From the NCBI GenBank assembly GCA_002914845.1, contig JXTC01000728.1:16415-80414 (forward strand): a stretch of 64,000 nt of DNA. Reading direction: 5' to 3'. The position numbers were made by a program, and so were the translations under genes. The stretch is from Trema orientale. Lineage: Eukaryota; Streptophyta; Magnoliopsida; Rosales; Cannabaceae. Below are positions 1 to 11,900 of this stretch, in pieces (the first letter of the stretch is position 1; the number at the start of each line of letters is the position of its first letter). The notes beneath the pieces were generated by a model. The model saw nothing but the letters and a program-made list of their open reading frames with translations. It did not search any database and was not told where the DNA came from.

Positions 1-409
1 TTTTTTTGTAATAATAAGTAAATACTAACTAAATCCATAAATAAGTAACATAATAAAATAAAATCTATATATTAATACATACATAAAAACAAAATTATGG
101 AATCAAAACTTCACGCACAACACACTTATTTTATCATTATAATAATAACAATAATTATTAGAATAATTCACTTAACTCAATAATAGGCACAAATTAATCA
201 TTTTATTATAACAATCATAAATAAATGCAAATGCATGAAAATTTATTTCTCATTAGGCACGTAGTCAACTTGGCTTTCATGTGCGTATTTCACTGCAACC
301 GTATTCACAAAAATTTTGTTAGTACATAACCGTTTCACTTATCATAAGCATAGATTTAAAACATATAAAAAAAACAAAAATCATATTATAGGGTAGACTT
401 GATATTACA
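1..409 (-). mobile_element. Truncated gypsy-type LTR (U3 end)
   Basis: The last ~180 bases read like the right end of the solo LTR at 23244-26738: both have a GGCAC block, then a stretch containing TTTCATGTG, then TATTCACAAAA, and both finish in a TTACA terminus (here at 409). It is therefore probably the 5' end of a minus-strand LTR of the same family, cut by the window edge or by truncation. It abuts LINE-derived sequence at 410. No coding sequence is visible. Confidence 0.5.
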
Positions 410-1090
410 TGAGATCACCCAAAAAGTAGTCACAAATACCACTCGCCAAAGAGAAAGGATTTGCTTGCCTGATGAAAAAGACATGGCCTAAATAAGAAGA
501 TGTATAAAAAAACTTGAAGAAAAGTCTAAGGTGGTACCAAAATAACCGCAAATACAAACCCAAATAGTAATTAAATAATAGATAGAAGTAAAGAGATGAT
601 CAATAAACTCCGAAGCAGATAAACAAAAAGGACAGTTGGTAACAATAAACATTCCTTGAGAAATGAGAGCATCTTGAGTAGGTAGCAGACCCTAAACTAC
701 CGTCCATATGGGTAAAGATCATCGCATCAGTGTAACGGGAGCCTAAATTCATTTTCCCCAAGAGACGCAAAGAGAAGTAGTACGAAAACGTTGATAGGCC
801 AAATTAGAAATAACAATTCCACGAAAAGAATTGCACCAGATAAGCTTATCTAAAGATCTGGAGCTATAACATAAGCATGAATATCATCAATAATCTCTTG
901 ATCACGCTCCATCATAAATGAAGGAAAGATCCAATTGCCGGAAATTAGAAAATCAGCCACCATTTTGGACAAGTCAATCAAGTGATGAAAAGAATTATCA
1001 ATTTTCTCCAAAATTTTATAACTCAACCAATTAGAAGTCCAAAAGGACACATTAGAGTTTTCACTTACAAGCCAACGACTTTAATTGATT
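410..1090 (-). pseudogene. LINE relic: 3' part of ORF2 with RT zinc-binding domain
   Basis: Read on the minus strand, the segment 850-1050 gives a FWTSNW start, a VADFLISGNW block and an FPSF...ERDQEIIDDI block. This is the usual plant LINE ORF2 stretch just before the zf-RVT (reverse transcriptase zinc-binding) domain. After a frameshift near 850 it continues as KLIWCNSFRG...LAYQRFRT. After further in-frame stops comes LPTQDALISQGM, followed by a CPFC pair and SEFIDHLF. That order (IW, LPT, G-M, C-x2-C, E-x2-DHLF) is diagnostic of zf-RVT. In the live element this domain lies C-terminal to the reverse transcriptase that copies the element into DNA at its target. At least one frameshift and several stops make it a pseudogene. 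The RT core is not in the window: sequence 3' of 1090 is unrelated AT-rich DNA. The family assignment is firm; the exact limits are approximate. Confidence 0.7.
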
Positions 1091-1344
1091 AATATGGAAT
1101 ACTATTCTCTTAAGCCAAGCCCTATGGAAGATGGGTGGAGAAAATGAGTATAGAGCATTTTTAGTACAAATATTTGCAATGGTAAATCAATTTTCTTCGT
1201 TATTCCTTTTACTATATTTATAGATAGCTAGCTTATTTTAATGGTTTGAATTTTTTGCATTATATGATTTGGTGAATAAAAAAGATTTTTTGAATTTTAG
1301 TTGGTTTTAGCCTTGTAATGCATACATATGTTGGTTGGTATTCA
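1091..1344. other. AT-rich spacer
   Basis: No ORF, RNA gene or recognisable repeat was seen here. It separates the LINE relic from the minisatellite. Confidence 0.4.
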
Positions 1345-2770
1345 TAGATTTTTCTAATTTCATCAACTTGGAAACCAGTAATCACATTGGTGATTGGTAA
1401 CTAATTGCTAGTTTTATTACTGGCCAACAAGTTTGAAATCAGTGACTAATCTAATAATTAACACATTGATCACTAAAAATTGGTAACCTAATAGTTGGCC
1501 ACAGGAAACCAGAAACCAATATTTGTTAATTATTCAAATCAGTTACTAAAAACTAGTAACAAAATTAATTTCTGCTTACTCTTAAAACTAGTAACCTAAT
1601 TAGTTATAGGAAACTAAAAACTAATTTGGTTACAAGAAACTAGTAATCATAATGGTTTGTACTCAATTGTAACCATAAACTATCTAGTTAATAGAGAAAC
1701 TAATAACTAGTAAATAGAGAAACTAACAATTAATTTATTGGAAGCCATCTACCAATTTGATTTGGTGGAAACCAGTCACCAATCTCGTATCTGGTCACTT
1801 TTGCAACTAGTAACTAAATTGATTACAAGAAACTAATTTGATTCAATTTGGTTAATCAAATAATTAGTTACCAAAGAAATCAATAACGAGTAACAAACAA
1901 ACCTCTAAGTACTTTTTGCAACCAAATTGCATATTGGAAACCACTAACCAATTTAGTTGCTAGAAATAGGTAACCAATTGTGTCACTAGTTACTTATGGA
2001 ACCTAAAACAATATTCAGCTACTGGATATACAAGCGACCAATTCACCAATCATGTAACTAGTGACCATATTGGCCACTAGGAAAATATAAACCAATCTGA
2101 TTAATTAACTAATTGGTTAATATAAACAAATAACCAAATTGGGTACTAGTTATTCTTGAAACTATTAACCTATTTGATTATTAGAAACCAGGAACCAATT
2201 TGGTTACAAGAGACTATTTACCAAATTAGTTTCTGCTTGTAACCATAAATCATCTAGTTAATAGAGAAACCAACAACTAGTGTCACTAGAGAAAACAATA
2301 ACTAATTTGGTTATTAGAAACTAACAACTAATTTGATTGATAGAAATCATTCATCAATCTTGTAACTACTAAATTAGTTACCGGATATCAATTTGTTATA
2401 ATTTACTTAATTAATCAATTGGTCACTCCATTAACTGATTTGGTTACTGAAAACCAGCAACTAATTTGGTTGTTGAAAACTAGTTATCAATCTTGTTATT
2501 AGTCACTCCTGAAACCAAACTAATAAATTAGTATCTGATTTCTCTTGAAATAAGTAACTAAATTGGTCAATAGAGACTTATTTATTATAATATGGTTACT
2601 TTAATAACAAATTTCATTAATAGACACCAATAATAAACGAGTTACTAATCTTGTAATTGGTTACTATTAGAACAAGCAGCCAAATTAGTTTCTGGTTTCT
2701 CTCGAAATGAGTAACTAAATTAGTTAATTTGATTATCGAAATCCAACAACAAATTTGGTAACTAACCATT
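1345..2770. repeat. Degenerate 26-bp palindromic minisatellite
   Basis: About 1.4 kb of tandem units with a period near 26 bp. Well-preserved neighbouring units around 2166-2220, 2310-2362 and 2444-2496 are each 26 bases. The consensus I read is GGTTACTAG, AAA, CTAGTAACC, AATTT. The first and third blocks are reverse complements, so every unit can fold into a 9-bp stem with a 3-base loop. Units have diverged by substitutions and small indels, so the array is old. It is not transposon coding sequence in any frame. Confidence 0.75.
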
Positions 2771-2877
2771 TCTCATTTTTTATAACAATAATAAAAAGTA
2801 TAAGATAAAAAAAAAAATCTTATTCTAAAAGAATAAATATGCCTATTAATATATAAAGAAATTATTCTTCGTTCTCT

Positions 2878-5800
2878 ATAAATACCTCATAACTCTCTTT
2901 ATTGCCTTCCAATGATCCACTCTAGAGTCACTTATATATCTTCCTAATATATGAACGCAAGATCTGGATACGTATATACATGAGCATACATAAGACTTCC
3001 TACGGCCGAAGCATAAGGAAGCTTCTGCATAGCTCTTTTTCTCGGGGCTTTGTTGGAGACTAAATTTATCTCATTTAGACACCGAGGTATCCGTTTGTGT
3101 ATATTTTTCTGTACCAACTCTACTGAGCATCCTCTCGATATAGCTCTTTTGTGATAACCGAAGGATACCTTGAGAGAAATCTCGGTGTATCTGTATATCT
3201 AATACAAAAGAGGTGACTCCAAGATCTTGCATTTCAAAATTATTCGCAAGAAATTTCTTGGTGTCATGCTGTAAGCCTATATCATTACTTGCAAGTAGTA
3301 TATCATCGACATATAGCACCAGGAAGATAAATTTACTCCCACTAAACTTATGATATATACAATCTTTAATAGGATTTACTTTAAAATAGAATGAGATAAT
3401 CACTTCATGAAACTTGTGATACCATTAACGAATGCTTGCTTGAGACTATAGATGGACTTCTTAAGTTTGTAGACCATAGTCTTTGAGTCTCCAGACATAA
3501 AGTTTTCTGGTTGTATCATGTAAATTGTCTTTTCCATGTTGCCATTAAGAAATGTAGTTTTAACAACCATCTGATATAACTCAAGCCTAAAATGAGCTAC
3601 TAGTGCCATAATGATTCTAAAAGAGTCTTTCGATATTACTGGATAGAAGGTCTCTTTAAAATCAATGCCCTCCTTTTGAGTGTAGTATTTTGCTATAAGA
3701 CGAGCCTTATATCTCTCAATATTTTCTTTTGAAATCCTTTTGGACTTAAATATCCATTCAGGTAACTTGGCAAGATCTCAAACATCATTGTCTTTCATAG
3801 ACTTCATCTCCTCATTCATGGCATCGATCCACTTTTGAGAATTTGTACTTTATTTGACTTAAGTAAAGTTGATTGGATCATCCTCTACTATCCCTAATGT
3901 CAAACTTATATCCTTGAAGATAGACGATATAATCATATATAATTGCACTTCTCTTTTCTTTAGTGGATTCCCTTAAAAGGCACTTGCTCTCGAGGTTGTT
4001 TAGTTTGTGCTTCAGGAGTATTTACCTCATTTGGGACAGGAAGCACTTGATCATTGTCTTGTACTAAAATTGCATCTGGAACAATGATATTAGTAGGGAC
4101 ATGATCCTGAATGTCCTGATTATTATCAATAGCAACAATAGGAAAAAGAACGAATTCCTCTTCAAAAATGATGTCTCTAACCTTATCTCCCCCCCTCCCC
4201 CCTCCCCGCCAAACCCAATATCCTCAAGAAACTTTACATTTCCCACCTCAAAAACGAACTATGTAGTGGAATCATTAAATTTATATCTCATTGACCTTTC
4301 ATAATACCCAACAAAGTAGCAGTTGACAGTTCTTGAGTCCAGTTTCTTTTCATTTAGCCTATAGGCCTTTTCTCAGCCGGACAACCCTATATGTGTAAAT
4401 GATTAATACTAGACTTGCACACAGTCTAAAGTTCATAAGGGGTTTTAGCTACTGCTTTACTTGGTACTTTGTTCAAGATATATGCTATAATCTTGAGTAC
4501 TTCACCCCAAAGTGATTTTCGCAAGGTAGAATGACTAATCATATTTCTTAAGGGTCCCAGTGTGTCATTCTATAATACCATTCATGCTAGGTTTCTTCAT
4601 AGTGTATTGTGGAATGATATTGTACTCTTCCAAATATTTTGCAAAGGAACCTGGATGTTGCTTACCTGATCTATCATATCGATCATAGTGTTCGCCACCA
4701 CGATCAAATTTAACAGCGTTAATTTTTTTTATTAAGTTGATTTTCAAATTCAGCTTTATAAGCCTTAAAGACATCTAGTGATTGAGACTTCTCATGTATT
4801 AAGTAGATGTACCCATAGCGAGAATAGTCGTCTATGAACATGACAAAGTATTGTTGTCCATCCAAGAAGCCATTGGGAATGGATCACAATATCTGTATGT
4901 ATCAGTTCTAAGACGCTATAGCTCCTATTGGTACCTAACTTCCTAATGTTTTTTTGTTTTCCCTTTATACACTCAATACAGACTTGAAAGTCTAATAAAT
5001 CAAGGGAACCGGGAATCCCATTAGATATAAGTCATTTAATTTATTGTTTCAAAATGTGACCTATGCGCTTATGCCATAACATAGATGAGTCCTTGTTTAT
5101 TTATTTTTGCTTTGTACCTCCTGAGTTAATATGCAAAGTTTCATTAACAGAGGGTTAGATATTTAACATATATAGATTGTCATTAAGGAAATCAATACCA
5201 ATAACATTTGAATCATGAATGAGACTAAATTTGTTATTTCTAAATGAATAAGAGAAACCAAATTTGTCCAAACCAGAAATGGAAATTAAGTTTTGTCCTA
5301 AAAACGGCACAATAAAAGTCTCATTCAAATCCAAGTGAAAACTAGAATCCGAAAGCAATCTAAAGTGGCCAATAGCCTCCACTTGAGCTGTTTGACCGTC
5401 GCCCATATAGATGAATCTTTCAGTATCACTTGGCTTTCTGCTCTACAGACCACTCTGCATAGACATACTAATGTGAGTAGTAGTACTAGAATTTATCCAC
5501 TAAGTATGTATAGGTACAGAAGCTAAATTAGCTTTAGAACAAACATGAATATCAAGCTTATGCTTCTTAATATGCCAATTCCTAAACTTAGTGCATTCCT
5601 TCTTTATGTGCCCTACCTTGTTATAAAAGAAACAAGCTTACTCATCTTGTTTCTTTTGCACTTTAGAAGGTGGTGCCTCTGCAACTTCTTTTCCTTTGTC
5701 CATCTTCCTCTTCTTTTCCTTAGAGAACGTGGTCAAGTTAGCACTTTCAGACTTTTCAGCTTTGATCTTCTCTTCCTCTTATACACAAATAGAAATGAGC

Positions 5801-6350
5801 TCATTAAGATTCTATTTCTCCTTTTAGGCATTGTATATGGTCTTAAGGTTCCTATACTGTGCAGAAAGGTAGATAAGAACCAAAGCCACAAGTATGTCTT
5901 CTGACATTTCTATCTAGAGCGCGTCAAGTCTTGCTACCAAATGAGGTATCTGCATGATGTACTCTCTCATATTTCTTTTTGCCACTACACTTCATTGAGA
6001 CGAGTTTACTCAAGGTATTGATCATCTCAGCTTTCTCATTCTTGAGATAAAGCTTCTCAAGTGTGGCAAGAAAAGTTTTGGCATTTTTCTCTTTTAGCAA
6101 AGAGTTCCTCATAATTTCTGGAATAGAGGTTTCATGATCATAACACACTTTTCACTGAATACGTTCTACTCAGTAGTACTTTCAGCAGTAAGCGGAGTGA
6201 GAAGGTCTTTTCTTAATACTAGGTCAAGATCCATACAACCTAGCACGACAATGACATTCTCCTGCCATGGCTTAAAGTTTGTGCCGTTAAGCACAGGTAT
6301 GGTACCTAAGTTGGCAGAGATATTTGTAACAAAAAATAAATAGAGAACAA
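2878..6350 (-). pseudogene. Copia gag-pol polyprotein, decayed
   Basis: In minus-strand order: gag starts with VPVLNGTNFKPW-like residues (here IPVLNGTNFKPW, near 6320) and GCMDLDL. A zinc knuckle near 5630 has CFF-YNKVGHIKKEC, with its second Cys replaced by Tyr. The protease site expected as DSGATTHIS reads NSSTTTHIS near 5495, so the catalytic Asp is lost. The pre-integrase block GQNLISISGL lies near 5290 and integrase residues VKFDRGGEHYDRYD near 4700. RT carries LKKSIYSLKQA near 3460 and the catalytic box YVDDILLA at about 3290-3313. Downstream are PYASAVGSLMYA and YPDLAF, then HWKAIKRVMRYL, where homology ends. Stops and frameshifts separate these blocks throughout. In a live element this polyprotein would package, copy and integrate the element RNA. 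Confidence 0.85.
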
Positions 6351-7533
6351 ACGATAAAATCATAAATAACATGCTCACAATTAAGATGTCACATATAGGC
6401 ACATAATTCTTCAAATATGCAAATATGACATAGCAAATAAACATATAAAACTGGGCAATTCTATCTCAAGATATCTAGCACAACATTAATGATTCTTCCT
6501 TTGGTCCGATTCATTAACTTGTAAGAGGTACTCTTCAATGCAATAATCAAACATTGATAGTACTTCCTGTCAAACAATAAACCTTCCTTTGGGCTAATTT
6601 ACAATCCATATGGAAGCTTAATAACTATCACATGTTTATCATCGCTAGTGTATTTGTCATTTGGCCAAATAATTACCTTTCTTTGGGCCAGTAATTATCC
6701 GCATAAATGACAAACTCATAATGTCTTTATATTCTAGAATAATAAAGTATACAAAGTAGAGATTACTTTAGCAACATATTCTTTCAACTCAATCATTCCA
6801 CAATACAAGACAAATTGTGCATAGAAAACAATCATAGTGCCAAAAACAATCAAGGTTTTCTAGAGTGTGAACTAAAATTGTTTGAGTTTATACAATTTAT
6901 CAACTCTTAAATCTAAGCAGAGTTTTCAACAGATAAATGCGGGATCGTTCTTAAGTTAATTTGAGGTAATTGAACTTAATTAGTCAAGTTTTAGATTGGA
7001 ACCACTTGAATTAGGTCGAAAAAGATTCAATTTTATCCAAAAACGAAACCGAAAACTTAAGTTGGGTCAAAAACTGACCCATGTTCCAGTTGCTCTGAAG
7101 AAAGCATTGTGGTGCCACTGATAGATACCACGACACTTAGTATTCCAGTCAAAGCTAGAATTTTTTCTTAATGCTAGTATCGCAGTGCTACGAATGCAAT
7201 GCTAGTGCTGTTGTGTCTGATGCAGCAGTGCCATAAGTAGTGCGCTGCAGCGCTAGGTCCAAATTCTGCAAAATAATTTCCAGATTTCAAACAGGAAATT
7301 AATCCGAAAAACCTGAAATCCGTGATTTTTTACCTCCAATCACATACTTTATGACCTAAACCCAGATTTTAACCATCAAATATTCAAATATCTCAAATAT
7401 CACAAAATATCTTAAGAAAATCATGTAAAACACAAATTATACATACAATATCTAAACCTAAATAACTAAATAGATGAAGATATTAACAATTAAAAACATG
7501 CATGATTCAACCTAAAAATTTAACATAAATCTA
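6351..7533 (-). other. Copia 5' leader (non-coding)
   Basis: This is the untranslated stretch between the primer binding site and gag. It holds several near-copies of a CCTTTCTTTGGGCC-like string (around 6493, 6587 and 6677, plus strand) and a palindrome-rich patch (7110-7255, listed separately). No ORF is worth reporting. Confidence 0.5.
7110..7255. repeat. GC-palindrome cluster in copia leader
   Basis: Against an AT-rich background this patch carries GTGGTGCCAC, TATCGCAGTGCTA, GCAGCAGTGCC and the perfect palindrome GCGCTGCAGCGC (7242-7253). The same kind of motif recurs in gypsy LTRs in this window (11498-11714, 13957-14211, 18063-18214, 44767-45002). Confidence 0.6.
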
Positions 7534-7546
7534 GGCTCCGATACCA
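7534..7546 (-). other. Primer binding site, initiator tRNA-Met
   Basis: The minus strand reads TGGTATCGGAGCC directly inside the LTR end, one base pair off the canonical plant copia site TGGTATCAGAGCC that pairs with the 3' end of initiator tRNA-Met. It fixes the orientation and the inner LTR boundary. Confidence 0.85.
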
Positions 7547-7547
7547 T

Positions 7548-8094
7548 TGTTAGCAAATGTATACACATAATTTTGGGTTAAGCAATACTAAATGCTCCCT
7601 TATATTAGGATCATTCATATTAAATAAATAAGTTAAGAGATTGTTGAGATTACTATTATCCATGTTACTAACTTGGTGATTAACCCTTAAGCGGAAGCAT
7701 AATCAGTGGAGTCTTGAAAGATTCTTAAAGATGTTGAGGGTGTCTTAAAACCTTGTGGGTTTTAGGTCTTCCACACCAAAAGCTTAATAATGCTCTAATG
7801 GATTTTTCTCATTTAGGTAGTGATGGTGGCCACCTAGGAAAGGGCAAAATGTCATATCTTTTGATAGTGGAGATCAAAATCCTAATTTAACTATATTTTT
7901 ATCCACTCAACTAGGATATCCATCAATCTTAGTTAGGTGTCTAAGTGGGTATCCACATTTTTTTTCCATACCCAATGGATATTATGGGCGCAACTTAATT
8001 GATCACCATAGGATCTAAATAAAATAATATGGCCTAATATAATTAAATAAATGTGTTGTCCACATGACTATTGGAAATATAAAATTTCCTAACA
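7548..8094 (-). mobile_element. 5' LTR of the copia element
   Basis: 547 bp, beginning TGTTAGCAAATG and ending TTTCCTAACA on the plus strand, with TG...CA termini on both strands. It directly adjoins the primer binding site. No partner LTR is in the window because the other end of the element is missing, so age cannot be estimated. Confidence 0.8.
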
Positions 8095-9040
8095 TTTAAT
8101 TGTTTATTTTCATTATCTGTTCTACTTTCGAATTCACTTAGATAAAATCAGGTCACACAACCATAGTAATTAGCTTAATTTAGGGAAAACAATCCTCGAG
8201 GGATGATAACTTCACTTTCATTATACTACTTGATATGATGTGCACTTGCAGAGTATTTTATATACATTACGTGTATGTGTGTGTAACAACGTAATGTAGG
8301 ATTAGATGAGAAAAGAGAATAGGAAAGAAGATAAAAAGACAAATTAGAGAGAACTTGATCAAAATAGGATCAAGATAGAGAACTCAGAGAGAGAAAAAGA
8401 ATAATAGAGAAAGATAACCAATTAATTCAATGCATTTACAAGTCTAAAAAATAATAATATAGCCAACCTGATTTATAAATTATAATTAATGAGGAAAGCA
8501 AACAATTTCTAGAAGCTAACAAAAAAAAAAAGGAAAACTAAATCTAGCTAGTTACTCAAAGTTAAAAATAATATGATAAAATAAATATTCTAATTAGTGA
8601 AAATAGCAATATATATTCCTTAAATACTTGTTTCCTATTGTGCATCAATCTTCTGTGGTTCGAGAACACGAATCCGACTAAGTTGAAACTCAAAGAAGTG
8701 AAAAACAATAACCTGAAGTTTCGAAAATCAACATGACGTTTATTGTGTTGACAAGTAGTGGATGAAATAGTATAGGAAACAAACTAAGTTGAGAGGTTCG
8801 AGGATATCATTGCTATGGAATTGGTACGTATTTTCAACAAGGAAGAAGAAGAACCATAAGGATACGTAATAATAAATGCAAGTACACCTACGTCACTATG
8901 GTATTTACCTTGACTTGGATAAATTTTGGTAACTTCCATATAGAATGTGACAATATTAGTTTGTATAGCAGCCTTAACATCTTCAAGTGAATTTGCGACT
9001 CGAGTAACTTGGAGAGCTAAATCAGTGACCAACTTATTAG
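8095..9040. other. Old repeat-derived DNA, pre-insertion target of the Athila element
   Basis: 8290-8610 is a diverged copy of sequence that flanks the CACTA element (22940-23100 and 31651-31790). On the minus strand 8784-9040 is open and continues in the same frame into 18405-18500 across the Athila insertion, with one stop. The combined stretch (LALQVTRVANSLEDVKAA and neighbours) resembles nothing I can name. It may be the remains of a host or element ORF interrupted by the retrotransposon. Confidence 0.4.
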
Positions 9041-9268
9041 ACAAGTGTTCACGAAATATTACTACAAGTGTAAGGTGTCAAGTTTTATAGTAAAATAGTA
9101 AATAGGGTTGTCGTACCTACAGGGATTGGTAGTGAAATTCTATTAAATACCGTAATTGGGTAATCTTAAGATCTAGACAATTCGAATTGATTATGGATAT
9201 ATAGTGATCAAAGGAAATTTAAAATATAAAATTAAATATCACAAAATAATTGTAAATGTAAAGGGAAA

Positions 9269-10753
9269 TGTCTACGCTCAAAATATACTAGTGGCTATCG
9301 CAGTATAGATTGAGGTGTCGATCCCACAGAGAAGTAAATCAAGAATAAAAGGCAACGAAAAATAGAAAGAAAAATTGAAAATAAAAATAAACTGAGCAAT
9401 AAATTAAAATAATAGCAAAATAATAAATGAAAATACCAATATGAGAAAACAAGGCTTCAAGATTCACTTAATTGTTCGTCTAACTGTTACCTACTTTGAT
9501 TCCTATTTATCACTCAATTATATGTTTCACATCCCAAACACATAACTGGAAAATATGACAATTAAGAATAAATATTAATCTAAATTATTCAATATGAGAA
9601 ATTCTTCCAATTAATACCAAAAATATTTTATCTTACTAATTATCTAAGATCGACAATATATCACAGGGACAATACTGCAGTAAAAGATCAACTAATAAAA
9701 CAAATATAATTATAATCTAGTTTAAATCACCACATAAAGAAAGCATGACTGAATTTATATTAGAAACTAGAAAATCATGTATAAAAATAAAAATATTAAA
9801 GAATTTAACAAACCAAATTTATGAGCGTTGAAGCACTCCCAGGAATCAAAGCTGGAAAACAGAAAAACTACACAACTAAGATCATCTCTCTAGCCTCTCT
9901 AAAAACTAGCCTGATATCTCACCCATCTCACACTCTCTCTCTAGAAAAAGTAGAGTTTTCTCTCTCAAAATTGGTGTGTCTTTTTTCTCTCACGTTTTGG
10001 GGTATTTATAGCTGAAATTGGAGTGTTGAGCAGGTTCCCACGAACCTAATGGTGCAATCTGATTGGTCATGCGATGTGTCAATTACTCACAATTCTCTCT
10101 TTCTTTTTCTCTCTCTTCGCCTCCGTTACACGCACTTTCTGGGCTAAGGGTTGTGATCCCATGTGGCCGAAACCCGTAAAATCGGCACAAAAATCGCGTG
10201 TAATTGGCTAACGAGACGGTTGAAGTCAACGGTCTGACACAGCGTCTCTTGACTGGCTGGAGAAACCGGTTGCACGAAGGATGCGGAGCATGGGATCCGG
10301 CACGGCCTGGAACTACAGCAGCACGCGGGCCCCAGCTGTCGGCTGACCTCAGACGCGCCTGTCCTCGCGCGTGCAGTCCACGCACCCGCCTGATCTCCTT
10401 TTGACTGAGATGGACGGCCGAGATCGCGAGTTACACCTTTTTCCTACTCGCACGATTTGAACTCCATTTTTCCGTTTTTTCCTTTTTCTTTTATCTAAAA
10501 TAAAAAACAAATTCTAATTAATAATAAAATTAAATTAAATCAAATTTTAAACCTAAATAAAAATATAATCCGAATTAAATTTTCCTAAACTAATTAAAAT
10601 AAAAGAAATCTAATAAAATTAAATAAAAATTATATCTAAATACTAAAAATCAAATTAACTATAAAATAACCTAAATTAAACTAAAAATCACTAAAAACAC
10701 ACAAAATATTTAAGAAAAAGAACATAAATAACTCTATTTTCATAGAGTTATCA
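9269..10753 (-). mobile_element. Solo LTR nested in the Athila-type LTR
   Basis: 1485 bp starting TGTCTACGC and ending GAGTTATCA, flanked by a perfect 5-bp duplication GGAAA (9264-9268 and 10754-10758). Removing it restores continuity with the sister LTR at about 17320. A GTCGATCCCACAGAG block near 9319 resembles the GTCGTACCCACAAGG block of the host LTR, so it is probably a related Athila/Tat family in the same orientation. The GC-rich stretch 10140-10430 is open in both strands but has no recognisable protein. Confidence 0.8.
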
Positions 10754-11497
10754 GGAAATAACAATAGAAATGAATTCTAGAGGTTTGACTTCACCTAACT
10801 ATCCACTATGTCATTCAATCAACAACACCACTTGATTAATTTTCCTAGTTTATAAGCAAGAACTCAAAATTATTTTTACTCCCTCGCTCGAGTGCAGAGT
10901 GAAAAATACTCTTAAATTCCAATTTCAATATGTCTATTCAAAATTGAAAAAACAAGAGTTCATTAGATTTTTAGTTCCTAATAACAAGCTTTAAAGGATT
11001 CATAGGTTTCCTCAAACACTATAACATCCTAGGATGTGTTATTCTAGTCACATCTATAAAAATCTCCTCTCTCAAGTACCCGATTCTAAAATTCAAAACA
11101 TCCCAATGGTTGCTAAACAATTGAGAAGCATTAAGAGAAAAATAACACAAATAAACCAATGAAGAATCATCACAAAATTGATATTGAAAACTTAAGACAT
11201 AGCTTCAAGTATGGGTTACATCATTCCTCTAGATAAAATGCTTAGTTGATAATGGGAAAGAAGAAATACAAACTAAATAGCAACAACATCGTGAAAAGAA
11301 GAGATGAGAAAGAAAAACTCTTTGATTCGGTGAGATTCCCTTCACATCGTCCTCTTCATTCTCCTTGTTCCTTGAAAATGGCTGACCAAGCTCTGAAAAA
11401 TGCCTCCCTAGATCTGTGTCTTAGATCGCAAAAGATCTGTTTTATATCCCCTTGGCCGCTAGGCCAAATCTCGCTAAAAAGTGCCAGAACACGTGCC

Positions 11498-11714
11498 AGC
11501 GCCGCGGTGCAAGGTAGATAGTGCCACGGCGCTAAAAATTATCGTTCAGCACCACACGAGAGCGTCACAGCGCTCGGTATATAGTGCCGCAGTGCTAGGA
11601 CAAAAACAGGGCAGCGCCGCGGTGCTACTTGCACAGCGCCGCGGCGCTCTGTGTTCTGGAAAAAGTTCTAGAACCTTGGGTGCTGCGGTGCTACTTACAT
11701 AGCACCATGGTGCT
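11498..11714. repeat. Palindrome array in 3' LTR
   Basis: At least seven short GC palindromes or near-palindromes occur in 217 bp, including GCGCCGCGGCGC and AGCACCATGGTGCT (11701-11714). The equivalent part of the 5' LTR (18063-18214) has fewer: extra palindrome units here are missing there. Confidence 0.8.
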
Positions 11715-11900
11715 TGAGCTTCTGCCTAAAACACCTCAATTTGTTCTTTATCAACTTGGTAAGCTTGTCTAATACTTCTATAATTATTCAAAACCTGAGA
11801 AAAATGAATAAAAACACGAGAACTAAGAGAGAAATTATGGAAATTAAGCAAATAAGGGAATGAAATTAAAACCAAATAAGTAAATAAAATTAACTTATCA

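Larger units (their letters stand above)
2878..8094 (-). mobile_element. Ty1/copia retrotransposon, 3'-truncated
   Basis: On the minus strand the order is 5' LTR (7548-8094), primer binding site, leader (6351-7533), gag, protease, integrase, reverse transcriptase and the start of RNase H. Homology stops near 2878, inside the stretch before RNase H, and no 3' LTR is present. The gag-integrase-RT order defines copia. The reading frames contain many stops and frameshifts, so the element is dead. The LTR ends are TGTTAG and CTAACA, a perfect 6-bp inverted pair. Confidence 0.85.
9046..11900 (-). mobile_element. 3' LTR of the Athila-type element (interrupted)
   Basis: This is the same sequence as 17099-18399 but split by the 1485-bp solo LTR at 9269-10753. 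It begins TGTTCACG on the plus strand and ends TTATCA at 11900. The pieces 9046-9268 and 10759-11900 align end to end with the other LTR. Its last third carries an expanded palindrome array (11498-11714). Confidence 0.85.

Noticed and set aside
5545..5904. Plus-strand hydrophobic ORF
   Set aside because: It is the complement of the copia gag zinc-knuckle region. Its hydrophobicity arises from antisense lysine codons.
10083..10404. GC-rich ORFs on both strands as genes
   Set aside because: They lie wholly within the solo LTR 9269-10753, have no recognisable domain and overlap each other on opposite strands.
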